Shown one piece after another: positions 49,787-61,800 of a stretch of 64,000 nt of DNA (position 1 is the stretch's first letter; the number at the start of each line of letters is the position of its first letter). The DNA comes from Zhengitettix transpicula (Eukaryota > Arthropoda > Insecta > Orthoptera > Tetrigidae), in assembly GCA_037074705.1 (NCBI GenBank), contig CM073595.1:49409639-49473638 (forward strand), in the 5' to 3' direction. The position numbers and the translations under genes are program-made. The notes under the pieces were generated by a model, which worked only from the letters and a program-made list of their open reading frames with translations, did no database searches and was not told the origin of the DNA.

Positions 49787-51506
49787 TTAGTCAACAACTA
49801 CTAGGCTGGTTGGCAGCAGCTTTCCATTCTTCTCGTCTCTCTGCCTTTCTTTTCAGCTTGTGCAATTCATGTATTCTAGTATTTGTTTAATGTACTCCAG
49901 TCTGGGTCTTCCTCTGCCCTTCTTGCCCTCTGCTGCTCCCTTAATTGTCTTCTTCAACGGTTCATTGTGTCGGAGGATATGGCCTAACAACTGGGCTCAT
50001 CTTATTTCTAGTTGTTTCATGAATCATCTTTCTTCTCCTATTCTTCTGAATACTTTCTTGTTCATGACCATGTGTCTCCAGCTGATTTCCTTGCCTTTCA
50101 CCTTTTTGTGTATGAGCTGTTTCCTCTTTGCTTCCACAGCAAATTATTCCATTTCATGATTGTATATGTTAAAGATGAGTCTTCATTCTCTAAAGCTGAT
50201 ACCTATTTGAAAATTTTGAATAGATCATTCCAATTAACATAATCAAATGTCTTTTCTATATTGACAAATGTTATGAACATAGGTTGGTTTTTCTTCATCC
50301 GTTTCTCTATAACTTGCCTCTGAGCTAATTTTGCTTCCCTTTTATTCCTATTCCTTTCCTAAGACCAAGCTGGTTTATAAGATAAGTGTGCATGAATTTG
50401 TTTTTCCACCCTCCATAGAATAATTCTGGTCTCTATTTTTGATGCATTGCACACCAGGCTCAATGTTTGGTGTTGTAGAATGAAGTTTTTACCAGTGTTA
50501 AGAGTGGATAAAGGCTTGGGATTCCAGTTGGGTAAACTCGTTAATAAGATGCGATGTTTCAATGACATTCAGTGTCATAAAGCCAGAAGTTGATGATGCT
50601 GAATATCATCGAAACATTGCATGTTATTCAGGAGTGTACCCAGTTGGAATCCTGAGAAGCCTATATCCAATGTTCGGTATTGTTCACGTGACCATGCATT
50701 TTATTTTTTTAGGTAAATGCACTATTATGCATTTTACAAAGTCTTAAGGGAACTTTTCTGTTCTGTAGATATTGAATACTAAGTTGTAAAGTTATTACAT
50801 TATATACCTATATAAAAACCAATATTTATGAACAAAAAATGATGCTAATGTAAATGAATAGAATCAATCATTTAAATTACTCTAAAATTGTTCACAAAGT
50901 AAAAGACATGAACAATATTATTATGAATACAGAATAATAATTTAGATTTTATGAGTGTTCAAGGACACATGACCCACTACACCAAATATTTAACAATGGA
51001 AGAAAAGTACAGAATCTTAAAATTCATAATAAAATAATCAATTTGTAACTTTCTAGGAGACAGGAATTGTTTTTTTTGCATATTCACATTAAAATAAATG
51101 TATCAGCTCATAAGAAGCATTTTATTCAATACATTCATAGAGAAGAAATTTAAACAAGTCATTGAATTAATTAAATATTCTAAAAGTAATACTACTATTT
51201 TTGGTCTGACCTAAGATTTTAGTTAATAGATACACTTCTCTTCCTTGATAGTGGTTAGTGTAGCTTATTTGTAAAAGTGGTATTACTAATTAATACTGAT
51301 CTTCTAATTTGATGTGTGCTAGCTGATATTTACATTGTGTTGCACAGTAAATTACAAATTGTTTGATATAATGTGTAATTGTTGGTTTCTTTTGCAGGGT
51401 TGTGAATGAAAAGCCATATACTCATTTTAAGTCATGTATTCCTGTCGGGGATTCCTCGTTAATAAAAGCCAAAGAATCTTTGAGCAATATCACTACCAAA
51501 CAATGA
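44744..51506 (+). CDS. F-box protein of the FBXO30/FBXO40 family, 6 coding exons, about 524 aa
   Basis: Exons: 44720-45137 (coding from an ATG), 46163-46369, 47202-47832, 48311-48443, 48566-48666, 51398-51506. All junctions are GT-AG and in phase. The exon-1 frame is open from its acceptor. ATG 44744 and ATG 44768 are both possible starts, or a start in an upstream exon. The N-terminal TRAF-type zinc finger has the diagnostic CPLKCG, CKLLEHRMLC, VPCINYVNGCP and CTAEWNRWP blocks. The centre is low-complexity and acidic. Then follow PRNMYTFVCAQFFRRDEY, GLNGWLEHRCPLAHYGCPFS and an F-box (about 390-435; FPSEVLLHICHFLDSF). The conserved tail KWLFSTAF closes the match to FBXO30/40. Such proteins are substrate receptors of SCF (Skp1-Cullin1) ubiquitin ligases; the vertebrate members act in muscle mass control. 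The insect substrate is unknown. Confidence 0.9.
45290..45420. repeat. GC-rich insert with transposon-end-like sequence
   Basis: Within AT-rich intron 1 of the F-box gene, a block containing GGTAGCCTGCGGGGCCACGC, a C9 run and GCCCCGCCCC stands out. GGTAGCCTGCGGGCC-like text resembles termini of some hAT elements, but no matching opposite terminus was found. Could equally be a regulatory GC-box cluster. Confidence 0.3.
46948..47082. repeat. Foldback repeat, 42-base arms
   Basis: Left arm 46948-46989 and right arm 47041-47082 are inverted copies with a few mismatches (AGCTTCTCAG/CTGAGGAGCT, TTGGGTAATATC/GATATTACCCA). The 51-base centre contains TTTTCCAGCTTGGAAAA, GATGGCATTGC and TTCAAAACTTCG. 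The arms share the ACCC..TGGAAA.CTGAG layout of the Penelope-type foldbacks at 12930 and 50513. It lies in intron 2 of the F-box gene. Confidence 0.65.
48993..49399. repeat. Long near-perfect palindrome made of two head-to-head SINE bodies
   Basis: Arms of about 202 bases (48993-49194 and 49198-49399) are reverse complements with no mismatch that I could find, around a 3-base centre (ACC). Each arm is the body of the tRNA-headed SINE seen complete at 49514-49751, lacking the tRNA head. The left arm abuts a short (AT)n tract. It sits in the last intron of the F-box gene, so the pre-mRNA could form a long hairpin there. Confidence 0.9.
49514..49751 (+). repeat. tRNA-headed SINE, complete copy with tRNA-Ser-like head
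   Basis: Positions 49515-49587 fold as a tRNA. There is an acceptor pair GACCCGG/CTGGGTC, a D-arm region GGCCGAGATGGTTAAGGC, an anticodon stem TCTGT/GCAGA with loop GTACTAA (anticodon ACT) and a T-arm GTGGG-TTCAAGT-CCCGC. The D-arm resembles tRNA-Ser or Leu, but the variable loop is only 4 bases and no long arm is present. The body that follows (CAAATATTTTCAGTC to AAGTTTAAATGTG) is shared with two other loci, and the copy runs into (AT)n at 49752. So it is a SINE with an RNA polymerase III promoter and probably not a working tRNA gene. Confidence 0.8.
49752..49784. repeat. (AT)n microsatellite
   Basis: A pure AT tract abuts the 3' end of the SINE, as at other copies in this window. Confidence 0.9.
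49788..50400 (-). pseudogene. LINE reverse transcriptase fragments, internally deleted
   Basis: On the minus strand 50360-50160 encodes an RT block with LAQRQVIEKRMKKNQPMFIT, then F-V-N-x-E-K-T-F-D-Y-V-N-W (normally F-V-D-x-E-K-A-F-D-x-V). About 50050-49800 encodes the C-terminal tail with LGHILRHNEPLKKTI, GRGRPRLEYIKQILEYMNC and REEWKAAANQP. The middle of the RT, including the YxDD region, is missing and stops interrupt both parts. This LINE differs from the 14755 copy. It is dead and lies antisense in the last intron of the F-box gene. Confidence 0.85.
50513..50661. mobile_element. Penelope-type terminal foldback, two opposed copies
   Basis: Two inverted half-copies meet near 50580. The right half reads GATGATGCTGAATATCATC, GAAACATTGCATG, then GTACCCAGTTGGAATCCTGA and GAAGCC. 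The left half, reverse complemented, reads ATGACACTGAATGTCAT, TGAAACATCGCATC, then GTTTACCCAACTGGAATCCC and AAGCC. Each half has a stem-loop immediately before GAAAC, as at 12930-13238. No coding is attached. Confidence 0.6.
50662..51397. other. Last intron of the F-box gene, right part
   Basis: AT-rich intron with no recognised element, ending at the TTTCTTTTGCAG acceptor of the last exon. Confidence 0.4.
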
Positions 51507-52029
51507 ATAAAATGTTGCATTTTATATTTTTATTTTTGAAATTATGTTTATACTGAGTGAGTTTGAATTTTATTGATTTTAGCTGTAGGACTTCTTTTAT
51601 TATTATTATAAAGAATCATAAACCTCAAACTTAAAAACAGTGATGCTTGGGTGTTGTTTCTTATGATGTTAGAAGTACTGAATTACTATTTGATTAGTGT
51701 TATAATGTTCTTAATTTATAAAGATAAGATTGTAATTATTTTATTTAAATATTCTGGGAAAGTGCATACAATCAGAATAAGCTGTAATTCCACACACTAT
51801 TTTCATATTAATTGTGTCAAGGTTTTTAGTTCCTTTATTTGTCTATCTTGCCAGACTGTTGTACATAATTGAAGTGAGCAAATTTTTCCATGAACTAACT
51901 CATTGTTCTGAAGAGTATATTTTTCAGGTTAATTAATCATTTTTGCTTGAAACTTTAAGTTTATGATTAGTGAAATATTTATTGAGTTAATATTTTGATT
52001 ATTAGCTTCCACAGGTTTTCCGGTGAACT

Positions 52030-52133
52030 AGTTGTTGAAAGAGTTCTTGGAGAAGATGTCAGTGGTGATTGTCGACGAAACGTCGTATTTATACTATGCC
52101 ATCCAGTTGAAAACCCAAAAACTCTTTCAATAA
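52030..52133 (+). mobile_element. Short Penelope-type foldback with hammerhead-like core
   Basis: The unit is bounded by inverted ends TTGTTGAAAGAGTTCTTGG and CCAAAAACTCTTTCAATAA. Inside are GAAGATGTCAGTGG, GTCGACGAAACGTCGTATT and CATCCAGTTGAAAACCCAAA. The GAAACGTC block is identical to the one at 12930-13238, and the following text matches the family layout. It lies about 0.5 kb downstream of the F-box stop codon. Confidence 0.55.
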
Positions 52134-55100
52134 TATTATGATGTTTGACATGGCAATTTTAGTAGATTAATTTTAATATATAATCATTTGAGACAAAGCA
52201 TTCTCTGTATTAATTGTTGTGGAATTGAATTATTAGTTTGTCTTCCGTAGTTCCTTCCCTCTTTCTTCAATTCGTGATTTTTTGCCAACAACCTTTATTT
52301 GTAACAGCTGTCCTTTTGTTTGATTTTCCAGGTGTACATTTTTGTGCACATAAATACATTTCTGAACCAAGTTTTCTCACTTTATAATGTTACACACATT
52401 TATTCAAGGGAGAACAAAACCATATTTTGGGAGTTTGGTATAACAAAGTTTTTATTGACGTTCAAAATTTAGTTTCATACTTTCTGAAATGTGATTTTAC
52501 TTTACTTCCTTGGTGAAGTCATGGCAGATAGATATGGACTTGATTAAAAGAGGTCTTTCACTCAAATTGTATTCTTGAACTTACCAAAATAAGGCTATGT
52601 CTTTATTTGTATATTCCCTAGTTATGATTAATAAATCAAGGGTACCAAATCTTTATATTATTGTGAATGGTTTGCAATCACATCTAGTGATGTCATAACC
52701 AGAAAAACAAATATCCATATCAGCATTCCTATTATTCTTTTATATTACTACCATATTTACCTTTTCAATATAACCCAATAAAGATGAATATCCTCTGATC
52801 TTAACCAGTCAAATTTAAATGATAGAAATCTGTAATTTGTATTCAATAGTCATCTCATTTTAAAAATACCAAAACTTCATATTCAAAGAGCAGTAATTGA
52901 AATGTAAATGCACACTCCCTTATTACTATTTTCCACTAAGTGATCCAAAGTCTTTAATATGAACACAAACTTGTATCAGAGCAATTGTTTATTGCTATTA
53001 CCTGTTATACTATTTTATAGTAATAATTCCTTCATTTAAATTAAAGTCCATTAAAAATAAAAGAAAGTGAGAATTTGTAATTGTTAATTTATTTGCAACT
53101 TCTTAAATTTATGCTTGTATTCCATTACCTTCTTAGATTTCACTACAAAGTAAAAATACAGTTAGTTGGACTATAAAATAAATTTCAATTGGAATCAATA
53201 AAATAACATTTCCTTATATTTCTCATCCTTCTAAAATGCTATTGTTTTGGATAAAGAAATCTTTCTCACAAATTGAGATTATTGAGTTATCAATCACAAT
53301 TTAAAATGCTCATTGCTATTTTATTCACCACAATTTAATACCTCAGAGCTAGAATGTTCCAAAAATAAAAAAAAATACTTTTCTCACATGTTCTCTGATA
53401 TTTTCAGCTGATAGATAGCCATAAATTTGTAAATCAACTGCTCATAATCTGTACTTCCAACATTCCTACAATACCAGCATTCACTTGACAACTTTTTATC
53501 CCAAGAAAGATCGACCTGAGCTAGAAGAACCTGTATCATACTACATACCTGAAAGAAATTGGTACAGCACACTCATTATTTTAACATTGATTGAACTTGT
53601 TCAAATATATAGTTTCAATTTCTTTTTCGTGAGAAGTTGATTTCTTGCCCATGTTGCAATTTTTACAACATACAATATTAATTATATATTAGGTCAATTT
53701 CAAACATGTAAATGGAACTGTATTTGCTTGGCAGAGACAGTATGCAATTTGCACATTGTAGTCCCTGCCATATAATGTGTATGTATGGAAATAGCATACT
53801 TCCTATATCTATAGAACTTACAGATTCGGCAAAGTAGCTGAATTGGTTCAGCTGATAGCTTATCTGTAATTTAATGACTATTTTGGTTTTCAATGTTTTT
53901 CCTGGTGAATTGATTGAATGAATTTCTCTTCGATTTCTTTTTCTTTGATGAATCCATCCTACCTTACTTTCTTCAACTTTTTCTCCAAGTTCAAATTGGA
54001 AACCACATCTGCTCACTAAATGTCATAAATTTGGAAGATCAATCTCTGTGATAGGTGCCTTATCAGTTTGAAAACTTTAAATATTTTGTTCTGGATAGAG
54101 TTTTACACTGCTATTGTTTGAAGAAAATGCTCTTGGGTTTCCTCTCGGATACAACAACAATTAAACTACAATACTTCGTACTTCCAAGCGAAGTATTGTT
54201 TGATATTGAAGATATTACGATATAGCATTTGCAGCTTGTCCATCCATGGCAGCCAATATTGGAATTATTTATCAAAATTGGCAGTCTTTGTTGAGAATAT
54301 GTTTGATACGATAGTATTAACCCAAAGAGAAATTTTCACTGTGAAGCTGATTGCAAATCTTACTGTTTTGACATACCCTGTAATTCTTCAAAGAATACTC
54401 TTCTTTGTTATCAAGGTGATATAAATAGCTAAGTTAAGGAATTTCAATGTACAGACCAAAATGTTCTGGATGTTTCTCATTTCCATTCATTTCACATAAC
54501 CATGACGATCACTATAAATATATCACCAACTTTATAATTTCCCACAACATGGGCTTTATATATATATATTACACACATACATTTAGATAGGAAAGAGAAA
54601 GCGAAGTTGACTTACCCGAAATCAATAGTTGGACCAGTCAGGCTAAGGAACCTAAAAATATTCAAATTGCACAATACCTTCCATTCTTACAAAATGCATC
54701 TTTGTTGATCACTTGAGAGGATGGAATGGTATGCCAAGTTTTAAACTAATTATTGAAAAAAGCCAGTTCTTTTACATGACACCCGGGAATTCATAATTGT
54801 TTCATTTTCATCTAATAATTTTGATCTTCCATACATAAGAAATTGGATTCCTCACAGCTGTTTACCAATGCAAACTAAAGTTTACAAGCATTAATTGACC
54901 ATTGCTGTTGTGTGATATTATTGTGAATTAGTCTTATGTTTTTTATGATATATGTTTGAATGCTGGTATTTGGTAGTGCTCATAAGGAAATATTTTTATT
55001 TCCATTGCTTTCTTATTTAAATAGAGCTTCAATGTATGTGCAAAATGTTATGTAATACTTTGACATGTATGATATGTTACATCAGTTTTTAGTGACAAGT

Positions 55101-58100
55101 TATTGATTGAATAGGTTTACATTTTCAAGATTTATATAAAACTTGTGTATTGGTCAGCACTGAAGAATTAATTTAAGGATTATTTATGTATTTATTTTCT
55201 GACCTTCCTGCTGTATACATATTTTAATGTGCATTTAAAATTGCTATTTATAGTTTATAATTACATGTATTTTTAAAATTTGTTTTATTTTAATGAAGTA
55301 CAAATATATTTTCAGTGCAATGCAACATTTACATATTTTATGCAAGCTTAGGAATATAGAAATTTGGATTTTTAAATTTTTTTTTCTTGAAATGTAGGCT
55401 TTTGTTAGAATTCCAGGGTTTTTTTTCTAGTAAAAACATGTGAAAGTATTGAAGTTAATTGTGCAAAATTGTTTTGCAGTTAAAACAATTTGTTGCCAAT
55501 ACTGCTGGTTGGACAAGTGTGAAGGTACCTGTACTGATATTAATGAAATTATAACTTACTCCAGTCCACAAAATTGTAATAAGTATAATTTTATTTCAGC
55601 TGTGGCAGGTAATTTATAATTACTTTATTACTGAAGTGATAATATAGCCTAATGAAAATGGATGGTATAAAGTATTCCTAATGCTGGTTTATGAAATATT
55701 TATCATTTGAAGTTTGTAATATTATTTTTAGCTCATGATAAAGAGCTGTGATTTGCTGTATGTTGTATATATTTAATCCTGTTGTTTCCTATTTATGATT
55801 AAGATAATATTTTCATGTCTTTGGTACATGAAGTGTTTATATTTGTGGCATGTTTTTCTCTATTGTTGTTTGATAAATATATGGTACTTGTCAGATAAAG
55901 TATGTAACAAAGAGAGAAACTTCAGCTAAGCGTGTGATAATAGATGTATAAGGAAGTAGAGCTCAGAAATGAGGCCTTAAGTTTTTTTATAGTTTTAATC
56001 TATGACGGTAATTATCTTTTGTGATATTTTATGACATTTAGCACATTTATATTTATTCTTGCCAAAGTAGCTTAATTTGTACCAGATATTAACATTCTCA
56101 TTGTACAAATAAATTCATTAAAATTGACTGTGATAATTAAATTGAAGTGGTTACTTATTTATTATTATGCCTGAACATTATTACATCATATTCCTCTTGA
56201 ATGTGCTACAGTGATTCTGGCCCTCAGTTCCCAAGAATATTTTTATTAAATGCAAATGCTGTTTGCCTTTTAATTTCTCTATATTATATTATCCTGATTA
56301 TTTTTCGACAATTCTGAGAGAACTTGGTAAAGGCTGAGTTTGTAATAGACAAAAAATTGGAGTGCTAAGTCCCTATCAAGTTTTGTGTTTTGTACTTTTA
56401 ACTTGGAGGATGATATATTTCCATGTTTACTTGTTAAATTAACCATCTTCACCCTTAACAGGGTCCTTCTGTAATATTCTTATGATGTAGATGTTTTGTT
56501 CTATAACTAAAAAAATGGTTTAGGAATATGTCTTTAGATCTACAATAAATACTATTATTACAAATAAAATTTTACTTGTATGGTGTTTGATTGGTAAAAT
56601 CTGTATATTATCTTCTAACTTTGAAAAACATTACGACAATTTTACTGTAGCATAGAATCAAAATAGGAAATTGAAACATCAGTTAGTAGTTTTACAAAAG
56701 TAAATAAATGATGTATATCATACTGCCACAATTTTTTATTGTTGAAAAACTCTGTGACACCATGCTTTAATTTCATAAACAATCTTTTATTCAATTTTCA
56801 TTCAAACTGCACAACGTGGACCTATATATCATTCTACTGTTGTGTGGAATGTTCATGAGGAATCTGGAAACTTCATGAAGCCAGATACATAGTCACTGGC
56901 ACTTAAGATGCTTTGACGAATCAATAGAACATGGTCACTCAATCTCACTAGTGTAGTCTGAGTTACATGGCATTTAGAAAAAAACTGTTACATATTACTT
57001 ATACTTTGAAACCCCCAATAAAACACTGTAAATATGGATTGAAAAAGCCAGCCAAATATCATTTTTCATCTATTTGTTTTATTGAGTGAATTAAAGTATA
57101 AACTATTGCAAATGAATCAGGTGTAATTTTCTACTAATCCCTCCACTTGAATGTATTGAACCTGAAAATTTAAGTGTAATTCATGATTTAGGTTCATTTG
57201 TACTGATTTTATGCAATGAATGAAGAACTATTCTCAAGCCAATATGTGTGTAGTGTCTGAATGATTTATTTTGAAGTGTAATTTTAATTGAGGAAAGCAA
57301 TTTGCTAAATATGTGGTTAAAAACTCAATATAGAAAAAATGTAATCAGTACATTTAAAAAGCAAGATCTTAAATATGGTGACTTTAATATTTTAAAAATT
57401 AATTCCATATTTAAAAATTTATATATTTGAAATATTCCTCTTCCTGCAGAATGTATACAGCGGATCAAACTGTCATTTTCTGAAACAAACAAATAAATGC
57501 AAAAATTTAATAAAGCCCTGTTTTGTAACAACATAAATTCAACAATAATTTCATATGAATATATTTGTAACAAATATTAGTAAACAAAGAACACAAAGCT
57601 AATGGACTAAGCATTATAATGCGATATAATCCATTTACTTCTTAGCCAATGAAAAATCTGTCAATTGAATTAAATGATTTATATATTACCATCAAGAAAC
57701 GTTTTCTAATCCTTGTTCAATCAGTATCCATTGTGAATATGAAAACTTAATCAATAATTATGTTGCAATAAATTTAATTCATTATAAAGGCATTGTTTTG
57801 TTGTATTAAATATAAGACAAAAATAACCTCAACTGAAAATTGTGGAAGACGAGTCATACAAACTTTGTGAGTGTTGTTTAGTTTAGTTCAAATGTTAGAC
57901 TGTGAATCTAATATAATATGACAACTCTTTCAACAGATATTTAAAATACAAATAACTTCAAATCAGGATTAAATAAATTTGCAGTAAGCAAATTATGCTA
58001 CTATAATACAAGCAATGTAACAAATCTACCAAAACTAAACATGATATTAAAATTGTTACAGAAAAGCTACAAAAATGTTACAAAATATCAGCAATTTTTA

Positions 58101-58440
58101 CAAAGAACACAATGATCAAAATGTAAGATATAATATTCAGTTAGTAATTGAATAAAATAGATGTTTGTCCATGAAGTTACATTTTGAAAAGCATAGATGA
58201 AAAATAAATTTAAAAAAGATAGTAACATATAGCACCAACTACTTTTTCTTAAATGTATAGATCTTCCAAACATGCAATCCTGCTTAACAACCCCTGAAAT
58301 TTTCAATTTTATCACCATTTTGAACACCAATTTAAATTTTCTTAAGATTTATAAAATATATTCACGTCATACAAAAATCAATTCCAATGTTGGATAGAAT
58401 AGTGTTGTACTTCTTCTTTAGCAGATTTAAATTGGGTAGC
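52134..58440. other. AT-rich intergenic DNA between convergent genes
   Basis: No gene recognised. The F-box gene (plus) and VIPAS39 (minus) converge here, so both 3' UTRs probably extend into this interval. Minus 53678-54016 (112 codons) and plus 54200-54424 are open frames without motifs. A small perfect hairpin CAATACTTCG/CGAAGTATTG is at 54170-54199. Just left of it is GGGTTTCCTCTCGGATACA, whose complement fits the Penelope-foldback block. Confidence 0.4.
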
Positions 58441-58640
58441 ACCTTAAATTGAAAGTAAGTGTCGCCAGGCAGGGAACCAGTAACATGACAAATTTTTGAG
58501 GACCGGACCACCTTCTTCAGGACAGTGTCTGAACATCATGCTTGCTAGCCGATCAGTGACAAATTCAAACCCTGGCGCACCTGCTGTTAAGAAAGCAACA
58601 ATCGACACCCAACAAAACTCTCTCTCTCTCTCTCTAACAA
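58441..58640. repeat. GC-richer repeat-like block ending in (TC)n
   Basis: A less AT-rich segment with CCACCTTCTTCAGGACAGTG and CAAACCCTGGCGCACC is followed by a (TC)n run at about 58618-58634. CCTTCTTCAGGA recurs in the palindromic region at about 63680. It has no recognised coding or tRNA head. Possibly a SINE fragment. Confidence 0.35.
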
Positions 58641-58744
58641 GAAAAAGTCATGAAAAAAGAGAAAGACAGGGTAGAGAGTGCAATCAAATGTTACAGTAAG
58701 AAGTTGTGCATATCAAGGAAACTATTTCTGTACTAACATGCTCA

Positions 58745-58750
58745 TTTATT
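58745..58750 (-). terminator. Candidate poly(A) signal of VIPAS39
   Basis: AATAAA on the minus strand, about 58 bases after the VIPAS39 stop codon. A very short 3' UTR would result; signals further left are also possible. Confidence 0.35.
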
Positions 58751-58807
58751 TTTAAACCATTACATACCTTATTACTTTCACTTTCTAACTGTAATGAGAC
58801 ACAAAAT

Positions 58808-61800
58808 TCAATTCCTCCACTTGTTAGTCTGAAAATAAATGTAAAGTTTCCTATTTTGTATATATCTTACAATTTATAAGATATGTTGATTAATATTAAC
58901 AAATATTAAACATCCATAAAACAAAACAGATATGCTTGATGTTAATTTAGTATTTTGTTTTTTAATATTTATGACAAAATTGTGCAAATAAAAATTATAT
59001 AAATTGTGGGCCACATTTTGTTTTGTTGCATTTACCAATATTTCACAAGTGCGCAAAGAGCATTTTCAATGTTGTTTTTTGCTGCTGGTTTGTGTTATTC
59101 CACAAATAACAACTTGAGATTAAACCAGGTTATTCAATACTCAACAAGAAGCAGGAAGCAAATGGGTTTTAAAGAGCAAACAAATAACAACATGAGATTG
59201 TTAAACCTCAAATTTGTTAAGCTTTGAGGCCACTGGTATCAATTACATTAGTAATGTGAACAGGTTAAATATACATAGTTTTATTTCAAAATATTCGAGT
59301 ATATGTTTGATTATTAATTTTAGGAAAGTAACAAATTCACTCACTTTTGACTTCAGTGCGTTCTCAGCATATATGTACGAATCTGTTTGTGGATCTAATG
59401 TTGCTTGGTAGCTTATAAGTGACTGCTTATCTCGTTGATGAACATATATCTGAAATAAAATATTCAGTGTTATCATGAAATAAATGACAAAATCGAAATA
59501 AGTTGTACATAAGGATATGTATATATAAATGATAATCATATATCAACAACTGAGCTAATGGTAATAGCAATACCGGTAATTCAAATACACTACCAACAAT
59601 ATACATAGTGGTAACAATAACACCTGCTCTAACTATAAGGTGTAATACTAAAATGGTAAGTATTCAACACCTTTATGAACATACAGCAATTCCTATGAAA
59701 AGGAATAACTATATCATGAACAGAAGAACCACTCAACAGCAGCATAGGAAACAGTAACAATAATTATGAAATGAAATATTAATGACAAAAATAGTTTATA
59801 AACTCACGTCAATTATAGTTTTATGACATTGGAGTTTTTGAGCTAGTTTCATTCTTTTCTCCAAGTTGTCTATGGTTCCAAGATATCTGTCCAGCAAGGA
59901 TGAACCAGCTCCCATTTCACAGAGTTTCAGCATTGCTGGTTCTATGGGTATATCTCCTTTCATTGTTTTGCCATAGAGAGACTGTTAATTAATATAAATA
60001 AATTAACAACCTTAATTTAAGGACATATTAAAATATTTTATTTAATATAATGACAATTTTTGAAGTTCATTTTTGTACTTTTATCAGGTTATTATTAATA
60101 ATACTCTGCGGGAGGTTGGCCTTGTGGAGTGTCTAAAGTTGGTGCCTTCAGAAGATAATTATGCCAGTAAGTGGCAAAAGCTTCTGCAATGTTTTAAAAT
60201 AAATGACTATTTGCCTTTGCAAATAAAATTTTTATGAGGACTAAATTTTTGAATTGTATTTTATAGGAAACTTAAAACAGCCTTTGTCTCAATACCAGAA
60301 TTTAATAGAAACAAAATTTTAAATATATGTCACTCTGAAAGCTGTATTCCTTGAACAGCTATAATAGAGAATTAAAAAAAGTCTACTATATAATCCCAAG
60401 AACCATAGGAAATAATAAATTTTGTGATCATATATATATAATATATATTAAAGGTGTATACAGGCTATGTATAGGGTAATCCACCTAGTGACAACTCCCC
60501 TCTTATAGCATAGGAGTGAAAGGGGGGAAGTGGAAAGGTAGAGGAAGGTAGCCAAGGGTTAACTAGGGCCCCTGGGCTATTGGCTTAAGGATCCTACCTG
60601 ACAATTCACCTAAAAGTGATGCAGGGAAAACCCTAGAAAAACCTCCATCAGGTAGGTCGGGCACTTGGTACTTATCCCACGCCCTTCTGATGGCAGGAGA
60701 GGGGGTTTTCTGTGGGGTCACAACTATCCCCTCACCGTGCCTTGACCAGTTTGGGAGGCAGCTGGGCGAAAAATCATTTACTATTTAAACAACTGGTAAC
60801 CTAAAGTGCCTAGCAGTTCTAAAGAGGTTAAGGATAAAATATATTTACGACTAGGGATGTAAAACTGTGGTATGATTTTTTTAAAAACAAAGAAATACAC
60901 ATAAAAAATTAAATTGTCAATTATATATATTCTGATGTGGTGAAAGAAGTGAAATTTTTGGGATTGCAGAAGTCACCCAGGATAGGGGAAATCCAAAATA
61001 CCATATATGTTATCCTATACTGTAGTATATTGTTTAATATATTTTACCTTCTTAGTCAAAATACTATCTACATCATCCCATGCTTGAATTGAAGCTCGAA
61101 TATTAAGTGCAGTCCAATGGTAGAATTTCTCATCAATGCCAAAATTATGGCAAATACTTTGAGGTGACATGGAATTATCTTTAGAATTGTTCCAATATTT
61201 CTCACAAGAAAGTGCAAGTAGCTGTAAGGGAGAATAGCAATATGTGGCATTTGTGTCACTGCTAGTTAGTTCTGAAAAAAGAAAAAGGATTTGTCAAACA
61301 ATTTGTTTTAATAGACAGTTTGCGTCACCATGGAACATAACTTTTCTAAAGCAATACCAAATATAATGCATCAGATATTATTTATTATTATAGAAAGAAC
61401 TATAATAGCTTTCTTAAGCAATAATATTCAGCCAAATTTTCTCACTTATACCTGGTGTTTGACGAGTTCTAGGATTTTACCTGGCTACAAGCCTAGTGTC
61501 CTTGTGAATTTACCTAGTTGGAATCCTCAGAATTCCTCATACAAATAATATTCTGACATGCAACATATTTAAAATGTTTTATAAACGTCATAATAGAATT
61601 TACCAGCGTTTTTAGTGTAATAAATAGAGGAAGTGGTGGTTCATAATAGTTATTACTCAAAAAGATAAATTCAATTAATAAAACTTAATACATACGAAGT
61701 AGTTTAATGAAGTTAATTATCCACTTTCTGGCAGTATCATCATCCTGAAAGTGGTTTATAAGACATGACTGAAGCAACTGCAGTTTTCTTTGTTTGCTAG

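Noticed and set aside
53678..54016. 112-codon minus-strand open frame as a possible LINE or gene
   Set aside because: Some Lys/Ile-rich text looked transposon-like, but no diagnostic RT, endonuclease or tail motif could be placed.
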